A stretch of DNA of 32,500 nt from Trachelipus rathkii (GCA_015478945.1 JABUQX010032353.1:1-32500); one strand, 5' to 3'. Counted from the stretch's first letter, positions 11,401-20,382 are shown. Notes: generated by a model from the letters alone, not told the origin. Made by a program: numbers and translations.

Positions 11401-11875
11401 TATGCTGTCAAATTTAATTTAGATCCTTCCATTTTGAAATCGAAATTATAACAATAGTCCAGATATTTCACTAAATAGAGCAACGCACCGATGAATTTTT
11501 TTTTAGAAACTATTCCAAAGAAGAGAAATATCTGTGCTTAAAAACATTTCTTTACTTTTTCACTCGCATATTTTTGGATCGACATATCGTTTTAATGTTT
11601 TGGAAAACTCGGGTTTTTTTTTTTCACAACATGGAAAATTCAAAAAAACAAAATCGAACTTAGAACACGCCTCACAGAATGAATCACCTTATCTGCGGCT
11701 AATCAGGCTGTGTCCTAAAGATTATTGCCATGCCTATTAATCAAGACCGTTGTGATGAAATGGCAATGTCATGCAAAGGCTTCGAAAGCCTGAAGCTACA
11801 TTTAAAATAATGATTAATTAAAAACATTTAAAACCAAATCAGTTAAACAATAGTGCAAGTAAGTGTAGCAAATAA
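11401..11875. other. Unrecognised DNA
   Basis: Mixed composition with T homopolymers. A 68-codon plus-strand frame (11534-11740) has no family motif and no supporting signals. A small inverted repeat AGGCTT-CGA-AAGCCT lies near 11779. No gene called. Confidence 0.5.
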
Positions 11876-12000
11876 ATATAGTATATAATATATATATAAT
11901 ATGTAATTATATATATATATAATGATATATATTTATAATATATATATATATATATAATATATATATATATATATTATGATATTATATAATTATTATATAG
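11876..12000. repeat. (AT)n microsatellite
   Basis: Long TATATATA runs with ATAAT interruptions. Confidence 0.85.
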
Positions 12001-12114
12001 TTATGATAGTAACTGATTCTGAACAGACTCCACAACCCTGGTTAGAACATCTGATTGGAATCTCAGCCTGGCTTCTCTTTCATTGACTTTCTAAAAATAC
12101 TTCTTTGCTCTTAA

Positions 12115-12133
12115 GGGGAGACTCATAGACCTC
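12115..12133 (+). repeat. Left terminal inverted repeat
   Basis: GGGGAGACTCATAGACC directly after TTAA. Inverse partner at 17998-18019. Confidence 0.55.
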
Positions 12134-12215
12134 AACACTATTCCAAACCGATAAAAAGTAAATGTTTTTTGATGAACAACTATGATATCTTAATTTTATG
12201 AAAACAAACAAACAA

Positions 12216-12241
12216 AAAACTGTTCGTTTTTGAACAGTTTT
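12216..12241. other. Perfect 10 bp hairpin
   Basis: AAAACTGTTC, a loop of six bases (GTTTTT), then GAACAGTTTT. The stem is fully complementary. Confidence 0.7.
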
Positions 12242-12453
12242 AGGGTGAAGAGAGGAATTTTTTTTTTTTGAATTTCAAAAACTGCATAAAATCTTAATTT
12301 CAGATATTCAACTTGTTTTTGCACTAAAAACTCCACATTCCGTGGGGTGGTAATAAATTTTAAATTTTAGACAACTTATTTGAAAATTTTGTTTTTTAAA
12401 ATTTTTCATTACAATTTCTGAAAGGTACTTTCAAAATTTTTGAACAGAAAATA

Positions 12454-12469
12454 GTCAACCATGGTTGAC
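12454..12469. other. Perfect 16 bp palindrome
   Basis: GTCAACCATGGTTGAC equals its own reverse complement. The aligned place in the second arm (GTCAAGTATTCGTTGAC) keeps the outer GTCAA/TTGAC only. Confidence 0.75.
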
Positions 12470-12683
12470 ACCACCTTACGTTCTACCAAAACATTTAATA
12501 TAAACGTCAGTTTGGTTACACGTTATATGTGAGCTTGGTACAAATTTGAAGAAAAACATTGTTTGTTTTTTTTTTTAATGAATTTTTTTTATATCTCATG
12601 TAAGGAAAATATGAAATGCTATAAAAACGCAAATAAACATTTTGAAAATTTTTCATTTTTTAGGCGGCAAAAAAATCTTTATT

Positions 12684-12717
12684 CTTATATATATATATAT
12701 ACTATTTAATACATATA

Positions 12718-12782
<65 letters not shown>

Positions 12783-12806
12783 TATATATTATATATATCA
12801 TATATA
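12684..12806. repeat. (AT)n microsatellite between arm and satellite
   Basis: Includes about 50 bp of uninterrupted TA alternation around 12727-12775. Confidence 0.9.
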
Positions 12807-12920
12807 TGTTCCACGCAACCTTCTATTGATTTAAATAAGTACGAGTTTCAAAGCAGTGATGTGAAGAGCGGTGACTTGAAAAACTTGTTTCGTGATGGCT
12901 TTTTTTTTGGGGAGCTCGGA

Positions 12921-13002
12921 TCGGACTAGTGGTAGAGCCTATGTCATTGTCTAACGCGACGCTGTTGTCGGTGTTCGAGTCCTGGCGCGAGGAAATTTTT
13001 TT
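12921..13002 (+). promoter_or_regulatory. tRNA-like A box, B box and T-run in satellite unit 1
   Basis: TAGTGGTAGAG (12927-12937) resembles a tRNA D-arm/A box, GTTCGAGTCC (12973-12982) a T-arm/B box, and seven T (12996-13002) a Pol III terminator. The gap between boxes is longer than in a standard short tRNA and nearer that of tRNAs with a long variable arm. The T-stem does not pair well, so an intact tRNA is unlikely. Transcription is inferred, not shown. Confidence 0.4.
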
Positions 13003-14540
13003 CGTCTATATTGCAAATTTGTCGTAACAAGCATGTAGTGCGCGCATGTCGTCGATCCTTTACTTTGGTCCGTTGCTCCTGTCACCACATAAGCACGCGC
13101 TGAAGAATGCGTGTAGCCCGCAAGAACGGGGTTCCAACCACCTTCTGTGGATTTAAATAGGTATTGAGTTTCAAAGCAAGTGATTCGAAAGCAGGAGATT
13201 TGAAACCTTCCGAGATGTCTCTTTTTAGGGGAGCGGATCGGACTAGTGGTGGAACTACCTGTACATTGTCTAACGCGACGCTGGTGTCGGATGGTTCGGT
13301 CCTGGGGGCGAAGTGCAATTTTTTTTCGTCTTCTTATTGCAAATTTGTGGCAACAAGTATTTTGTCATGCCGGCGTTCCTTGAATTTGGGTCGGTTGCTC
13401 CTGTAAACCATGAGCACCCCTGAAGAATGAGGTGTAACCCCAGAAGGGTTTCCAACCACCCTTGTAAAATTTTAAAATAGGTATCGAGTTTCAAAGCAGT
13501 GATGCCGAAGCAGGAGATTTGAAAACTTCGAAATGACCTTCTTTTTTTGGAGGAGGCAGATCAGACTAGTGGTCAGAGCTTCTGGTACATTGTCTAAAGG
13601 CGACGATGTTGTCGATGTTTCGAATCCTGGCGCGAGTGAATTTTTTGTCTTATTATGCAAGAATTGTCGTCAACAGCTATTGTGGCGCCTTTTGGCGTTT
13701 AAATTCTATTTGGGTCAGGATTGCTCCCTGTAACCCAATGGAGGCACCCCGAAGAATGCCGTTGTAGCCCAGAGGGGTTCCTAACCACCCTTCTGTGGGT
13801 TTTAAATAAGGTATGGAGTTTCAGAAGCAGTGATTTCCCGAAAGGCAGCGAGGTTTGAAACTTCCGAATGCTTCTTTTTTTGGAGGAGGCGAATCAGACT
13901 AGTGGTAGAGTCTCCTGTACATTTGTCTAACGGCGATGTTGTCGTCGATGCGATCCCTGGCGCGAGTGAATTTTTTTACTTCTTATCCTCAGCATTTGTG
14001 GCAAACCAGTACCTTGTGCGCATTGTCGGCGTTTCCTTGACTTGGTCGGTTTGTTCCTGTAACCCATGAGTCCCCGGAACGCAATGCCGTGTAGCCCCAG
14101 GCGGGGTTTAACCACCTTTTCCTAGATTTAAATAGTAAGCGAGTTTCAAAGCAGTGATATCGAATCGGTAAGATTTGAAACTTCCGAGATGCCCTTCTTT
14201 TTGGGGGAGGCGGATCAGACTAGTGGTATAGCCTCCCTGAACATTGTCTAATGGCGACGCTGTTGTCGATGGTTCGGTCCTAGCACGAGTGAAATTTTTT
14301 TTCGTCTTATATTGCTAATTTGCGGCAAAGACATTTTCATGCGCTTATAGAGAGATATTCCTTGATTTGGTAGATTGCTTCCTGTAACCCATGAGCAACC
14401 CCTAAGAATGCCGTGTAGCCCCAGAAGGGGTTCACCCCACCTTTCTGTGGATTTAAATAAAGTAATTAAATATCCAAAGCGGGGATATCAAAGCAGGAGA
14501 TTTGAAAACTTCCAAGATGATCTTATTTTTTGGGCAGGCG

Positions 14541-14628
14541 GATTGGGACAGTGGTAGAGCATCCTGTAACATTGTCTTACGCGACGCTGTTGTCGCTGGT
14601 TCGAGTCCTGGCGTGAGTGAAATGTTTT
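14541..14628 (+). promoter_or_regulatory. Best-preserved B box (satellite unit 6)
   Basis: CAGTGGTAGAGC (14549-14560), then GGTTCGAGTCC (14598-14608), which fits the B-box consensus GGTTCGANTCC exactly, then four T (14625-14628). This is the strongest internal Pol III promoter candidate of the array. Confidence 0.45.
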
Positions 14629-15091
14629 CGTTTGTTATTGCAGAATTTGTGGCAACAAGCCATATTGTGCGCATAGGTCCGGGCGTTATTTCTGAACTAT
14701 GGTCGAGTTAGCCTCCGTACCCAGGAGCACCCAGTAGAAATGCGTGTGGGCCCCGTAGGGGTTCCAATCCTTACTTTGGATTTAAATAAGTTCCGAGTTT
14801 CAAAGCAGTGATATCGAGCAGGAAGAATTTCGAAAACTTCCGAAGATGCTTCTTTTTTGGAGGGGGTGTCGGACTCGTGGTAGAGCCTAATATACATTGT
14901 CTAACGGTGACGTTGTTGTCGATGGTTGAGTCCTGGCGCGAGTGAATTTTTTTCGTCGTTATTATTGCAAATTGTCTCAATCAACACACTGTTGTGCCAT
15001 GTTTGACGTTGCATTGGCTGCTATTCGTAACCAGGAGCACCCAGAAATGACGTGTAGCCCAGCAGGGGTTTGAAGCCCTATTCTGTGAATT

Positions 15092-15690
15092 AATGGACAC
15101 TCTATCAAAAAAATCCGTTTAAATAAAATCTATTAAAGAAGACGTTCCTTGATGAATAACTTTTGCATCTCCCTTTTTTTTTTTATTTTATTAAAAAAAA
15201 AATACAAACATAAAAACGAATTGTGGGTGTAACAATTTTGGATTTTTGACTTTTTCCACAAAAATGTCAATCAAATCTAGAAATTTTTCAAGATGATTTA
15301 ATTGCCTTTAGCATCAAACACACGATTTTAGCGTACTAATGAAGATAAGTTTACACAAATTTCTGAAACTTGTCATTTAAAAAAAAAAAATTTTTATAGA
15401 CAATCTAGAGAGTCTATGAACTATTTTTCTAAATTGTTGAAATTGGGTAACAGTCAAGTATTCGTTGACACACCATTACCTTCCAAACTGAGTTGAATGA
15501 AAAACATCAACCTGTTTAGATGTACTTATTTAAGGTTTTTACCAAATTTCATGGGCATAAAACTTTTTTCCTGTTCAACTTACTTTTTTTTGGTCAGAAT
15601 TGTTTTCAAAAAACATCCTATTTTAAACTCCTGTTCATTATGGAATATTTATTTTCCTTTTCAGGACTGTAAAACATTTATTCTCATATC
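15092..15690 (+). repeat. Internal arm, copy 2
   Basis: Direct, diverged copy of 12111-12683. It starts TTAATGGACACTCTAT, comparable with TTAAGGGGAGACTCAT of copy 1, and ends TTTATTCTCATATCC beside an AT tract exactly as copy 1 does. An 80-codon plus-strand frame (15497-15739) lies across the arm end and AT tract and is Phe/Tyr/Ile-rich by composition, so it is not called. Confidence 0.5.
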
Positions 15691-15728
15691 CTATATATAT
15701 AATATAATATATTATATATATATTATAT

Positions 15729-15760
<32 letters not shown>

Positions 15761-16240
15761 TAGTATATATATTATAATATAGATTATATATAATATTTAT
15801 ATGTGTTTTATTATATATATTATATATATATCTATATATTATATATATATATATATATATATTTATTTATATATATTATATATATATATTATATATATTA
15901 AGACTATAATATATATATATAATATATTATATATATTATACCGGGTATATATATAATTGAAATACACAATATATTTGATATATTATATTATAATATATAT
16001 TAAATATATATATATTATATATATATAATATATATATATTATATATAATTTATATATATATCATATATTATATTATATATTAATATATATATATAATTTA
16101 TAATATATAATATATATATCATATACATATATATATATATATATATCTATATATAATATAAATATATAATATATAATATATATATATATATATTATAATA
16201 TTATATTATATATATATGATTATATATTATATAATTAATA
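15691..16240. repeat. Long A+T tract inside composite element
   Basis: About 550 bp of TATATA, TATTATATAA and related runs, with one CCGGG at 15942. Confidence 0.9.
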
Positions 16241-16261
16241 TTCTTATAACGACCAAGGAAA

Positions 16262-17735
16262 TAACTATTTTACTCAGACTTTGGCTCTGGCTCCGGCTTC
16301 GCTATGTAGTCCCAGCTCCGGTTTATGACTATTTGAAAATTGTTGAGCACTTCTTTTGGTAATATATTTCTTTCAACAAATAAAAATATTTCTAAAAATT
16401 ATACCAATGCTCCTGCTCCGGCTCGGCTCCGACTAAGGTTCTTCTGCACTATTTGAAAATTGTTCAGCACTTCTTTTGGCAAATAATTTTTCAATCTAAA
16501 AAATATTTCCTAAGAAAAATTTATTGCCAAGCATCCGAACCTGGAGCCCTTGCTCTGCATCGGCTCCGGCTCACGGCTTGCCGACTAAGTTTTCTGCACT
16601 AGTTTTAAATTGTCCAGATGTTCTTTGGTATAATTTTTTTATATAAAAAATATTTAAAAAAAAAAAAAATTTATCCGCATCCGGGCTCCGGCTCCGGCTC
16701 CGGCTCCGACTTAGATTTTTGCATATTTCTATAGACCAGCACTTCTTTTTCGTATATAATTTTTCACCTAAAAAATATTTTTGAAGAAATTTATATCGCA
16801 GCATCCGGCTACGGCTCCGGCCTCCGGCTCCGGCTCGGACTAAGGTTTCTGCACTATGTTGTAAATTGTCCAGCCCTTCTTTTGGTAATATATTTTCACT
16901 TAAAAATATATTGTTTTGAAAAAATTTATATTCAGCATACGGTTCCGGCTCCGGTTTCCGCCTCCTGCTCCGCCTCCTGCTCCGGCCTCACTTTCGGTTT
17001 CTGCACTATTGGTAATTGTCCAGCACTTCTTTGGTAATATATATTTTTCACCTAAAAAAATGTTTTTTTAAAAAATTTATACAAAAGATCCGGATCCGGC
17101 TTCGGCTCCTGCTCCGACTAAGGTTTCTGCCTATATGAAAATTGTTCAGCAATTTCTTTAATAAATAATTTTTTTTTTCATATGAAAAAGATTTATTGAT
17201 TAATTTATATACCAGGATCCACCTCCATCTCAGACTCCAGAGCTCCGGCTCCGGCCTTCAGCTCCGGCCTCCAGTTCCGACTAAGGTTTTTCTGCACTAT
17301 TTGAAATTGTCCAGCACTTCCTTTGGTAATTTTTTTTACCTAAAAATATTTCTTGAAAAAATTTATGCTCAAGCTCCGTCTCGGCTCCGGCTAAGGTTTC
17401 TAACTACTATTTGAAATTGTCCAGCACTTCTTTTGGTAATATTTTTTCACCTACAGAAATATTTATTGAAAAAAATTAACACCCAGGATCCGGCTCCGAC
17501 CTCCGCACTCCACTTCGGCTCGGCTCCGGCTCGGCTCCGGTCCCGTTTCCGACTAAGGTTTCTCCACTCCTTTTGAAAAGGGCATGTACTTCTTTTGGTA
17601 ACAAAATTTTTTTTACCTTAAAAAAAAATTCTTGATAAAATTTGTTCTCTTTATTATTTTCTGGTTCGATTCCGGCTCCGGCTCAGCTCCGGCTCCGACT
17701 TCGACTTCACCTATTTCACCGAGTAAAAGCTGGAG
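16262..17735. repeat. GC-hexamer minisatellite, about 137 bp per unit, ten units
   Basis: The anchor CCAGCACTTCTTTTGGTAAT or a near variant recurs near 16346, 16464, 16615, 16737, 16871, 17018, 17145, 17310, 17420 and 17585. Each unit has an AT-rich part (ACCTAAAAATATTTCTTGAA, AAAATTTATA), then a GC-rich block of repeated CCGGCT/CTCCGG hexamers of variable number, then GACTAAGGTTTCTGCACTAT and TTGAAAATTGT. The hexamer number differs most from unit to unit. Frames translated from it show Ser-Arg repeats on the minus strand, which come from the hexamer and are not a protein. Confidence 0.85.
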
Positions 17736-17997
17736 CCTGGTTGGAAAATTGCAAATAAAAAGAAAACAAAAAAAAGCTTTTCAAAAATAAAAAAATTAGC
17801 CTGACCTGGAATTGCAATTTTGACTGGAATTGGACTTTTTAGTTCGACACCTCTCTAAATAATTTCTGTATCTAAAAAACTTGTAGAGATACTGCAAAAA
17901 TAATTACAAAACCATGATGTTCAGGAGGAATTTTTCTACTAATTTAGATAATAAAAAAAAAATGGGAAAATTTTGATTTTGCCTTCAAAAAGTAGGG
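17736..17997. other. Right end region of composite element
   Basis: A/T-rich sequence with TTGCAATTTTGACTGGAATT-type text. No coding potential. It does not clearly align with the left arm beyond the terminal repeat. Confidence 0.4.
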
Positions 17998-18019
17998 GGT
18001 CTAGTTATGAAGTCTCCCC
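17998..18019 (-). repeat. Right terminal inverted repeat
   Basis: TATGAAGTCTCCCC followed by TTAA (18020-18023). Inverse of the left end at 12111-12133. Confidence 0.55.
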
Positions 18020-18023
18020 TTAA

Positions 18024-18382
18024 CAGACTAAATTATGCAAGCATGATTTCACTTTAACTTCCGAGATGGATATATTACAATCAACAGACCCAGATATCTG
18101 GAAAACTTCAGAGTGAAAATGGGTTGTCAAAAAATAGATAATAAAAAATATAAAGAAAAAAAATCCCCATATATTTTTTAATTTTAATAAATTATATTTT
18201 TTAGAAATAACCCGGTCTGTAGCTTGTGGAAACGTCAATCCTATCACACTTCGCCTCTACTGCGCAAAGTCACTGAGAAAGAACAGCTCTATCCTATGTT
18301 CTTACCGGTCGGTCACTCAATTTTCACACGCCTCGGAAGTTCCCCCTCGGAGTCTCGTTTCGACTTGTGACCGAGCGGGTGA
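18024..18382. other. Linker between composite element and hAT fragment
   Basis: No gene recognised. It contains an imperfect inverted repeat described separately (18305-18378). Confidence 0.4.
18305..18378. repeat. Imperfect 12 bp inverted repeat
   Basis: CCGGTCGGTCAC (18305-18316) against GTGACCGAGCGG (18367-18378), 11 of 12 complementary, enclosing about 50 bp that also contains two CCTCGG boxes. It lies just upstream of the hAT remnant. Function unknown. Confidence 0.45.
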
Positions 18383-18559
18383 GTTCTTACCACTAACCCT
18401 GGGGACTTGTTTATTAGGTACAATATCCCATTAGCAAGCACAGCTGCCGTGGAGAGGTTGTTTAGTCACGGCTCTGATATTCTAGGAAAAAAGAGGGCAG
18501 CCATGGCATCCAGCAATTTTGAAAAATTTTTCTTTATGAAAGGGAATATGACTGTTTAG
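18383..18559 (+). pseudogene. hAT transposase C-terminal (hATC) fragment
   Basis: An open frame of 58 codons ends at a TAG (18557-18559) and begins after an in-frame TGA (18380-18382). It reads ...FIRYNIPLASTAAVERLF... followed by SHGSDILGKKR and, after a few residues, NFEKFFFMKGN. This is the classic hATC dimerisation block of hAT (hobo/Ac/Tam3) transposases: aromatic-N-x-P-x-x-S/A-A-x-V-E-R-L-F-S, then a K/R cluster, then FE-x-x-x-F-x-K-x-N. hAT transposases are several hundred residues long, so only the last part is here, and the zinc finger and DDE catalytic region are absent. No start codon is assigned. The sequence downstream carries an hAT-like terminal repeat, so this is the 3' end of one element. 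Family recognition is strong; inactivity is clear from truncation. Confidence 0.85.
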
Positions 18560-18822
18560 AATACAATAGGAGAACGAGGAGGAAGAGATCACAGATAATT
18601 ATAATTGAATAAGATTAAAATCTCTCATTTTTTGTTATATATATTTTCATCTTTCAATTAAAATATAAAAATTCATCTTTACATACTTTCTTTTGCCCTT
18701 CTAAATTTGTGCTTTTAAAAAAAAATTGATTTGAGGACATTTTTTTTTCTTTAAAGTTCAATTTTGCGCTTGCGGACTAAGTTTTTGCGCTTTTACGTTT
18801 GCGCTCTAAAAGTATAAAATTT

Positions 18823-18837
18823 GCGCGCCGACCTCTG
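18823..18837 (-). repeat. hAT-type terminal inverted repeat
   Basis: GCGCGCCGACCTCTG, read on the minus strand as CAGAGGTCGGCGCGC. Confidence 0.65.
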
Positions 18838-19338
18838 AATAAAATATTGCTTCAACATTGCTAGAAGTTTTTAAAAAAATAGCAAGTTGCATTAACATTA
18901 GTTTTAGCTGTACTACATTAAATTTAAAGACCATAACTTTTTTCAGGCTCATTTCTTGCTTCTCAGCTCATTTTATACATTTCATGGAGTTTCATGAATA
19001 TCTATCTGAATTTCTAGTTTTTTTTTTTTTTTTTTTTACTATTCTCCATAGACAAATCTTATAAAAACGAAATTTGGCATGCTCGCAGAAAATTTTAGTG
19101 GGTAGATCAATGATTTTCTTAAATTAGATTAAGGATGAGTTTTTAAGAACACTAATTGGCACAATTATCACTATTGTATCAAACTAATTTCAATTTTACC
19201 AAAATCAATGCATCATGTATGAGGTGTTGCTGTTTCTTTATTATGTCTTATTGAACTACCTTTAATCTTCTTGTGTGAAAATTAGGAAACATATCTTTTT
19301 ATCAAAATGAAATTTATATTTTTAATACATATTCTTCC
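18838..19338. other. Unrecognised AT-rich DNA with 20-base poly-T
   Basis: A run of 20 T at 19018-19037 could be a retroposed poly(A) tail on the minus strand, but no polyadenylation signal or known retroposon body was found next to it. No gene recognised. Confidence 0.4.
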
Positions 19339-19778
19339 ATGACTTGGAAGGAAAACCCCGAGAATATTTCAAAAGCAACGTATTAAGTTGATGGAGATAA
19401 GAAGAAAATTACACTCGTATTATACAGAAAATCATTTTCTTTAGAAGAACTGACAATGAAAAGTAAAGACTTCTGATTTGCATTCAACTTTACCTTAAAA
19501 GGCGTAATAAAAAATAGAATCAAAAGGCGGAACAACGGTTTAATCTCCCAGTATGTTTCCAAAAAACTTTGTGTCATACAAAATGAAAAGCCCTCGAGCT
19601 TATTCAAAATAATATTAAGAAATTGGAAAAGATGGAGAGAATATTAGATGATCACTACAAAGGATTTCATCCTCATTACAACAGAACTGACAAAGAGAAA
19701 TACAGAAGATTCATTAACAAACACTTAAGAGTGAGTTTATTAATAAGGGAAAGAATCGAAATGCTACAAACTTTATTC
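19339..19778 (+). pseudogene. Weak exon-like or decayed coding stretch, unknown product
   Basis: One plus-strand frame from ATG at 19339 runs to about 19620 with only two stops (TAA at 19384, TGA at 19474). A second frame then stays open to TAA at 19776-19778. The translation is hydrophilic and mixed (for example VSKKLCVIQNEKPSS, then DDHYKGFHPHYNRTDKEKY), unlike the F/I/Y/N-rich translations of simple AT sequence. GTGAGT near 19732 resembles a splice donor. I do not recognise a family. It may be chance, a decayed gene, or an exon with assembly errors. Open stretches of this length are not rare in a window this size. Confidence 0.2.
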
Positions 19779-20155
19779 TAAGGTGCAGCAAACCTTTGCA
19801 ATTATAAACTTCACCCAACTTGATAGTACGAGAAAAATAAATAAAAATTGTAAATTTAGTTGGTACCCAGCGAGAGTCAATTAATTGGACTATAAAATGG
19901 AGATTATTAATATTTTGCGTAAGCGTTTTTCCCCTTCTGTTATCTAAGAAAAAATTCAACTATGATTTCGATAAGGTAACGGAATTAATACGATAATAAC
20001 TATTGCTCTGTTTTTTTATGGTACTGACAATATAAATGCTAGGCTTTCGTATGACTTAATCTTGTCCTGTAACTTCGGTTACTGCATGGAGTGTGTATAA
20101 CAACTAAAAATTACAAATTCTAAAAAAAACGCGTCTTAAAACAGTCTTTTTTTGT
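19779..20155. other. Unrecognised DNA
   Basis: No gene supported. The 81-codon minus-strand frame at 19714-19959 has no family motif. Confidence 0.4.
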
Positions 20156-20216
20156 GGTTTGATCGCGTAAAAAATGCGGACGTACGTACGATTATATAAC
20201 GAATTTATGTAATACA
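20156..20216. repeat. ATCGCGTAA motif, second location
   Basis: GATCGCGTAAAAAATGCGGACGT-type sequence leading into an (AAT)n tract, as at 4589-4675. The inverse TTACGCGATTGG is at 20606-20617, so 20160-20617 might be one inverted-repeat element containing the microsatellite. Confidence 0.35.
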
Positions 20217-20382
20217 TAATAATAATAATAATAAAATATATATATAATAATAATAATAATAATAAATAATAATAATAATAATAATAAAAATAATATAATA
20301 ATAATAATAATGATAAAATAATAATAATTAATTATGATATATATATATTATATGATAATAATAATAATAAATTATTAATTTT
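20217..20382. repeat. (AAT)n microsatellite
   Basis: Long AATAATAAT runs interrupted by ATATAT and single-base changes. Confidence 0.9.

Larger units (their letters stand above)
12111..12683 (+). repeat. Internal arm, copy 1
   Basis: A T-rich arm of about 570 bp that aligns in direct orientation with 15092-15690. Shared landmarks are TTGATGAACAACT versus TTGATGAATAACT, GTCAACC...GTTGACACCACCTTACGTTC versus GTCAAG...GTTGACACACCATTACCTTC, and an end at TTTATTCT followed by an AT tract. Copy 1 also contains a 10 bp hairpin (12216-12241) and a 16 bp palindrome (12454-12469). No coding potential seen. Confidence 0.5.
12808..15091 (+). repeat. Seven-unit satellite, about 325 bp per unit, with tRNA-like Pol III boxes
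   Basis: The (T/C)AGTGGTAGAG-type anchor occurs at 12927, 13244, 13567, 13900, 14221, 14549 and 14875, giving spacings of 317-333 bp. Each unit runs: GTTCCAACCACC, ATTTAAATA, GAGTTTCAAAGCAGTGAT, GGAGATTTGAAA, a T/G-rich block, the D-arm-like GGACTAGTGGTAGAGCC, GTCTAACGCGACG, a B-box-like GGTTCGAGTCC, CTGGCGCGAGTGA, an oligo-T run, then GTAGCCCCAGAAGGGG. B-box-like sites are at 12971-12982, 13293-13302, 13617-13627, 14271-14280, 14598-14608 and 14923-14932, with a badly degraded one near 13948. T-runs follow at 12996-13002, 13319-13326, 13641-13646, 13971-13977, 14295-14302, 14625-14628 and 14947-14953. Overlapping open frames of 60-80 codons on both strands are shadows of the tandem units, not genes. 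Confidence 0.85.
12111..18023. mobile_element. Candidate TTAA/TIR-bounded composite element, about 5.9 kb
   Basis: The left edge reads TTAAGGGGAGACTCATAGAC (12111-12130). The right edge, read inward on the minus strand from 18023, is TTAAGGGGAGACTTCATAAC followed by TAGACCCC. The outer 13 bases are an exact inverse match, and similarity continues through CATA and GACC with small gaps. TTAA at both ends fits target-site duplication. Families known to target TTAA include piggyBac and some Sola elements. The G-rich start is unlike the C-rich start of piggyBac, so class stays open. The interior has no transposase. It is made of two direct arms, AT tracts, a tRNA-like satellite and a GC-hexamer minisatellite. 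If real, it is non-autonomous and has grown by internal tandem amplification. Confidence 0.5.
18383..18837 (+). mobile_element. 3' end of an hAT DNA transposon
   Basis: hATC coding remnant, stop, about 280 bp of A/T-rich tail with GCGC-containing motifs (GCGCTTGCGGACTAAG, TTTGCGCTCTAAAAG), then GCGCGCCGACCTCTG ending at 18837. Inverted, this is CAGAGGTCGGCGCGC, a typical hAT terminal inverted repeat start (CAGNGGTCGG). The following eight bases AATAAAAT would be the target duplication. The matching left end was not found in the window, so the element is 5'-truncated or its other end has been lost. Confidence 0.7.

Noticed and set aside
14541..14615. Functional tRNA gene
   Set aside because: A and B boxes are present, but the acceptor and T stems do not pair properly and no convincing anticodon arm could be drawn.
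12808..15091. CRISPR array
   Set aside because: Whole 325 bp units are repeated with no short identical repeats separated by unique spacers, and the genome is eukaryotic.
16571..16804. Arg-Ser repeat protein on the minus strand
   Set aside because: The Arg-Ser run is the translation of the CCGGCT hexamer block in a non-coding minisatellite.
16262..17735. CRISPR-like alternation of repeat and variable block
   Set aside because: The variable part is a simple hexamer of changing length, not unique spacers.
12111..18023. piggyBac assignment from the TTAA ends
   Set aside because: The termini start with GGGG instead of the C-rich start usual for piggyBac, and no transposase is present, so the class was left open.
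19018..19037. Processed pseudogene marked by a poly-T (minus-strand poly-A) run
   Set aside because: No polyadenylation signal and no recognisable gene body on the minus strand beside it. The protein-like stretch nearby is on the plus strand.
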